NCBI GenBank assembly: GCA_018400255.1
Contig: JAGYMO010000249.1
Coordinates: 1-7,295, forward strand
Direction of reading: 5' to 3'
DNA from: Deltaproteobacteria bacterium
GTDB taxonomy: Bacteria; Desulfobacterota; DSM-4660; Desulfatiglandales; B25-G16
Length of the DNA stretch: 7,295 bases
Of the stretch, positions 5,247 to 7,295 are shown piece by piece; positions within the stretch are counted from its first letter, which is position 1, and the number at the start of each line of letters is the position of its first letter. The notes below the pieces were generated by a model, which saw only the letters and a list, made by a program, of their open reading frames with translations, did no database searches and was not told where the DNA came from. The position numbers and the translations under genes were made by a program.

Positions 5247-7156
5247 CCGCTAAGAGAACATTACTTATCTGCCAGGGCACTGGGTGTGTGTCCGCGGGCT
5301 CACTGCAAATACACAGAGAGTTTGAACGAGAAATTTCAGAGCAAGGGCTGGATGTAGAGGCAAAACTAACAGGATGTCATGGTTTCTGCCAAATAGGGCC
5401 CACCGTGATAGTAAAGCCTGATGAAATACTCTACTGTCTTTTAAAATCAAGTGATGTGAGTGAGATTGTTGATTCTCACCTGAAAAATGATGTTCCGGTT
5501 GAAAGGCTTCATTATCATGATCCTAACACGGGCGTTGCTATACCTAAATTGACGGAAATCCCCTTTTATAATAAGCAGCAAAAGATAATTACCACCCATT
5601 GTGGATACATTAACCCAGAGAGCATTGATGAATACATTTCTATTGGAGGATATCGGACGGCCCGACAGGCAATTCTTGCCATGAGTCCTGAAGAAATAAT
5701 AGAGGATATAAAATCTTCTCAATTGCGTGGAAGGGGAGGGGCAGGATTTCTTACCGGGATGAAGTGGGATTTCGCCAGGCGCAGTAGCGGAGAGAATTCT
5801 TCCCAGAAATATATCATATGCAATGCTGACGAAGGTGACCCAGGTGCATTTATGGATCGCGTTATTCTTGAATCTACCCCTCATAGTATTATTGAAGGCA
5901 TGATTATCGCAGCATTTGCTATTGGGGCATCAAAGGGATTTATTTACATCCGTGCAGAGTATCCCCTCGCTATTCACAGGCTTGAGATTGCGATTGCTCA
6001 GGCAAGGGAAAAGGGATTTCTTGGATCAAAGATATTCGGTTCCGACATTGATTTTGATATACAGTTGAATCAAGGGGCAGGGGCTTTTGTATGTGGCGAG
6101 GAAACTGCATTAATGGCATCTGTAATGGGAAAGAGGGGCAATCCCCGCCCACGCCCTCCATATCCTGCATCAGATGGTCTTTGGGGTCATCCTACAAATA
6201 TTAACAATGTCAAGACATTATCATACATACCACTTATAATACGAAATGGGGCAAAATGGTTCAGCAATATAGGATCTGGAAACTCAAGAGGTACGGCTGT
6301 TTTCTGTATTACTGGCAAGATTAATAACTCAGGCCTTATTGAAGTGCCAATGGGTGTAAAACTTCGTGATATTATATTTGGTATTGGTGGCGGGATACCG
6401 AATGGAAAAAGATTCAAGGCAGTTCAGACGGGAGGTCCTTCCGGAGGCTGTCTTCCGGAAGAATTTCTTGACACAGAGGTTACTTATGAATCATTGCAGG
6501 ACGCCGGTTCAATACTTGGCTCAGGCGGTATGATCGTCCTTGATGAAGATGTATGCATGGTCGATATAGCTAAATACTTTATTAATTTTACGCAGGAAGA
6601 AAGCTGCGGCAAGTGTTCCCCATGCAGAATAGGATTGAGGAGGTTGTATAATATATTAGAGAGAATTACCAGTGGTCAAGGCGAGGAGGATGATTTAGAT
6701 TTGCTCGAAGAGGTTGCATGGACGGTGAAGGAGGGTTCTCTCTGCGGGCTTGGGCAGACTGCTCCAAATCCAGTGCTGAGTACTATTAGATATTTCAAAG
6801 ATGAGTATATATCACATATTGTAGATAAAAAATGCCCTGCCAAGGCATGTAAGGAACTTATCGAATACTCAATTGATGCGAATAAATGTACAGGGTGTTT
6901 ACTGTGCCTAAGGAATTGCCCCGCAAATGCAATAACAGAGCATAAACTTGAACATGAAGATATTGCAGATGGCGGGGAACGAGGTAAAGAGGATCGAGTT
7001 GCAAATGAAAAAAGGGAAAAACCCCTGAGTGTATGCGAAATAAACCCTGATGTATGTATAAAATGTGGGATCTGTTTCGCAAATTGCCCACAGGATGCTA
7101 TTTTTAAGAGGGATAAATTGTTTAATGAGGAGCAGTACACCGTTGTTAACTTTTAG
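5243..7156 (+). CDS. nuoF: Bifurcating-type NuoF subunit (HydB/HndC class; FMN, NADH, multiple FeS)
   Basis: At 637 residues it is much longer than respiratory NuoF and has the HydB/HndC layout. Residues 5-80 are a thioredoxin-like [2Fe-2S] domain with C10, C15, C45 and C49. Residues 115-440 are the FMN/NADH core with RGRGGAGF (162-169), NADEGDPGAF (194-203) and CGEETAL (284-290), followed by an SLBB-like segment. The N3-type [4Fe-4S] ligands are C455, C458, C461 and C501. C531 and C536 are further cysteines near H525. The C-terminus holds two [4Fe-4S] motifs, C549/C552/C555/C559 and C605/C608/C611/C615, separated by a long charged insertion. Family members oxidise or reduce NADH at FMN and, in the bifurcating group, share electrons with ferredoxin. 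All FeS elements of that group are present, so I infer bifurcating or confurcating activity with the NuoE-type fusion protein as partner. The ATG overlaps the previous stop (ATGA), with AGGAG at 5228-5232, so translational coupling is likely. This is the last gene before the terminator. Confidence 0.94.
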   Translation: MTAKRTLLICQGTGCVSAGSLQIHREFEREISEQGLDVEAKLTGCHGFCQIGPTVIVKPDEILYCLLKSSDVSEIVDSHLKNDVPVERLHYHDPNTGVAIPKLTEIPFYNKQQKIITTHCGYINPESIDEYISIGGYRTARQAILAMSPEEIIEDIKSSQLRGRGGAGFLTGMKWDFARRSSGENSSQKYIICNADEGDPGAFMDRVILESTPHSIIEGMIIAAFAIGASKGFIYIRAEYPLAIHRLEIAIAQAREKGFLGSKIFGSDIDFDIQLNQGAGAFVCGEETALMASVMGKRGNPRPRPPYPASDGLWGHPTNINNVKTLSYIPLIIRNGAKWFSNIGSGNSRGTAVFCITGKINNSGLIEVPMGVKLRDIIFGIGGGIPNGKRFKAVQTGGPSGGCLPEEFLDTEVTYESLQDAGSILGSGGMIVLDEDVCMVDIAKYFINFTQEESCGKCSPCRIGLRRLYNILERITSGQGEEDDLDLLEEVAWTVKEGSLCGLGQTAPNPVLSTIRYFKDEYISHIVDKKCPAKACKELIEYSIDANKCTGCLLCLRNCPANAITEHKLEHEDIADGGERGKEDRVANEKREKPLSVCEINPDVCIKCGICFANCPQDAIFKRDKLFNEEQYTVVNF

Positions 7157-7160
7157 CAAA

Positions 7161-7216
7161 GTGGGCAGCTAAAGGTTTTGAGCGCCTCCTTTGGCCTTTA
7201 TGCTGCCTGCTTTTTT
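7161..7216 (+). terminator. Intrinsic terminator after the redox cluster
   Basis: 7161-7175 (GTGGGCAGCTAAAGG) pairs with 7195-7210 (CCTTTATGCTGCCTGC) in a 15-bp stem with one bulged T at 7201 and two G-T wobbles. It has a 19-nt loop and is directly followed by six T residues (7211-7216). It begins five bases after the stop of the NuoF-like gene. On the minus strand the same stem is followed only by TTTGCT, so it could terminate a convergent transcript less efficiently. Confidence 0.88.
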
Positions 7217-7250
7217 CATTTTAATCGTTTAGAACGTATATGTTTATGTT

Positions 7251-7295
7251 TTATTCAACAAGGTCCAAACTCATAGCAAGTTTTTTGGGGGTCTC
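7251..7295 (-). CDS. Possible 3' end of a convergent gene (partial)
   Basis: Read on the minus strand, the window edge is open for 14 codons (ETPKKLAMSLDLVE) and ends with TAA at 7253-7251. The composition is plausible for a protein C-terminus, and the position just beyond the hairpin fits a convergent gene sharing the terminator. The piece is far too short to identify, and an open stretch of this length arises easily by chance. Frame and existence need the flanking sequence. Confidence 0.25.
   Translation of the reverse strand, partial: ETPKKLAMSLDLVE

Noticed and set aside
6676..7140. Long minus-strand open frames opposite the NuoF-like gene and elsewhere (for example 5447-5884)
   Set aside because: They lie antisense to genes with clear domain motifs, and their translations show no recognisable family and have shadow-like composition.
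1..7295. CRISPR arrays, insertion sequences, tRNA or rRNA genes, and attachment sites
   Set aside because: No regularly spaced repeats, terminal inverted repeats, transposase-like frames or structural RNA signatures were seen on either strand.

Overview
The window holds one compact, plus-strand redox gene cluster of moderately AT-rich bacterial DNA. It encodes five large soluble proteins packed with iron-sulfur and flavin motifs. No membrane segments or signal peptides are visible, so the products are probably cytoplasmic. The gene content (bifurcating-type NuoE/NuoF/NuoG relatives plus both NfnAB subunits) points to a strict anaerobe. The sequence alone does not fix the phylum. Anaerobic Planctomycetota, Desulfobacterota, Nitrospirota or similar lineages would all fit; this is an inference. 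The code is standard, with TGA used as a stop.

Layout: 1-89 is a leader with a strong Shine-Dalgarno and no gene I can support. 90-1091 is a receiver (CheY-like) domain fused to a NuoE-type [2Fe-2S] thioredoxin-fold domain. 1092-1256 is a non-coding gap with a hairpin, a small dyad and a weak promoter candidate. 1257-2921 is a NuoG/HydA/FdhA-like electron-wire subunit with many FeS motifs and a shrunken, catalytically empty molybdopterin domain. 2932-3795 is NfnA-like and 3801-5246 is NfnB-like. 5243-7156 is a bifurcating-type NuoF (HydB/HndC class). A convincing intrinsic terminator follows at 7161-7216. The last 45 bases could be the 3' end of a convergent minus-strand gene.

The genes from 1257 to 7156 are separated by 10 nt, 5 nt and a 4-nt ATGA overlap, so they are very likely one transcript. 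The fusion gene 165 bp upstream supplies the NuoE-type partner that NuoF normally needs.

Working model (inference): a soluble NuoEFG-like bifurcating core is joined to an NfnAB module. Together they would form a transhydrogenase exchanging electrons between NAD(H), NADP(H) and ferredoxin. This would be akin in concept to HydABC, to NfnAB and to the Sporomusa-type Stn enzymes. The strangest element is that the small NuoE-type subunit carries a complete phosphoacceptor receiver domain, which suggests that a histidine kinase could directly control the enzyme.
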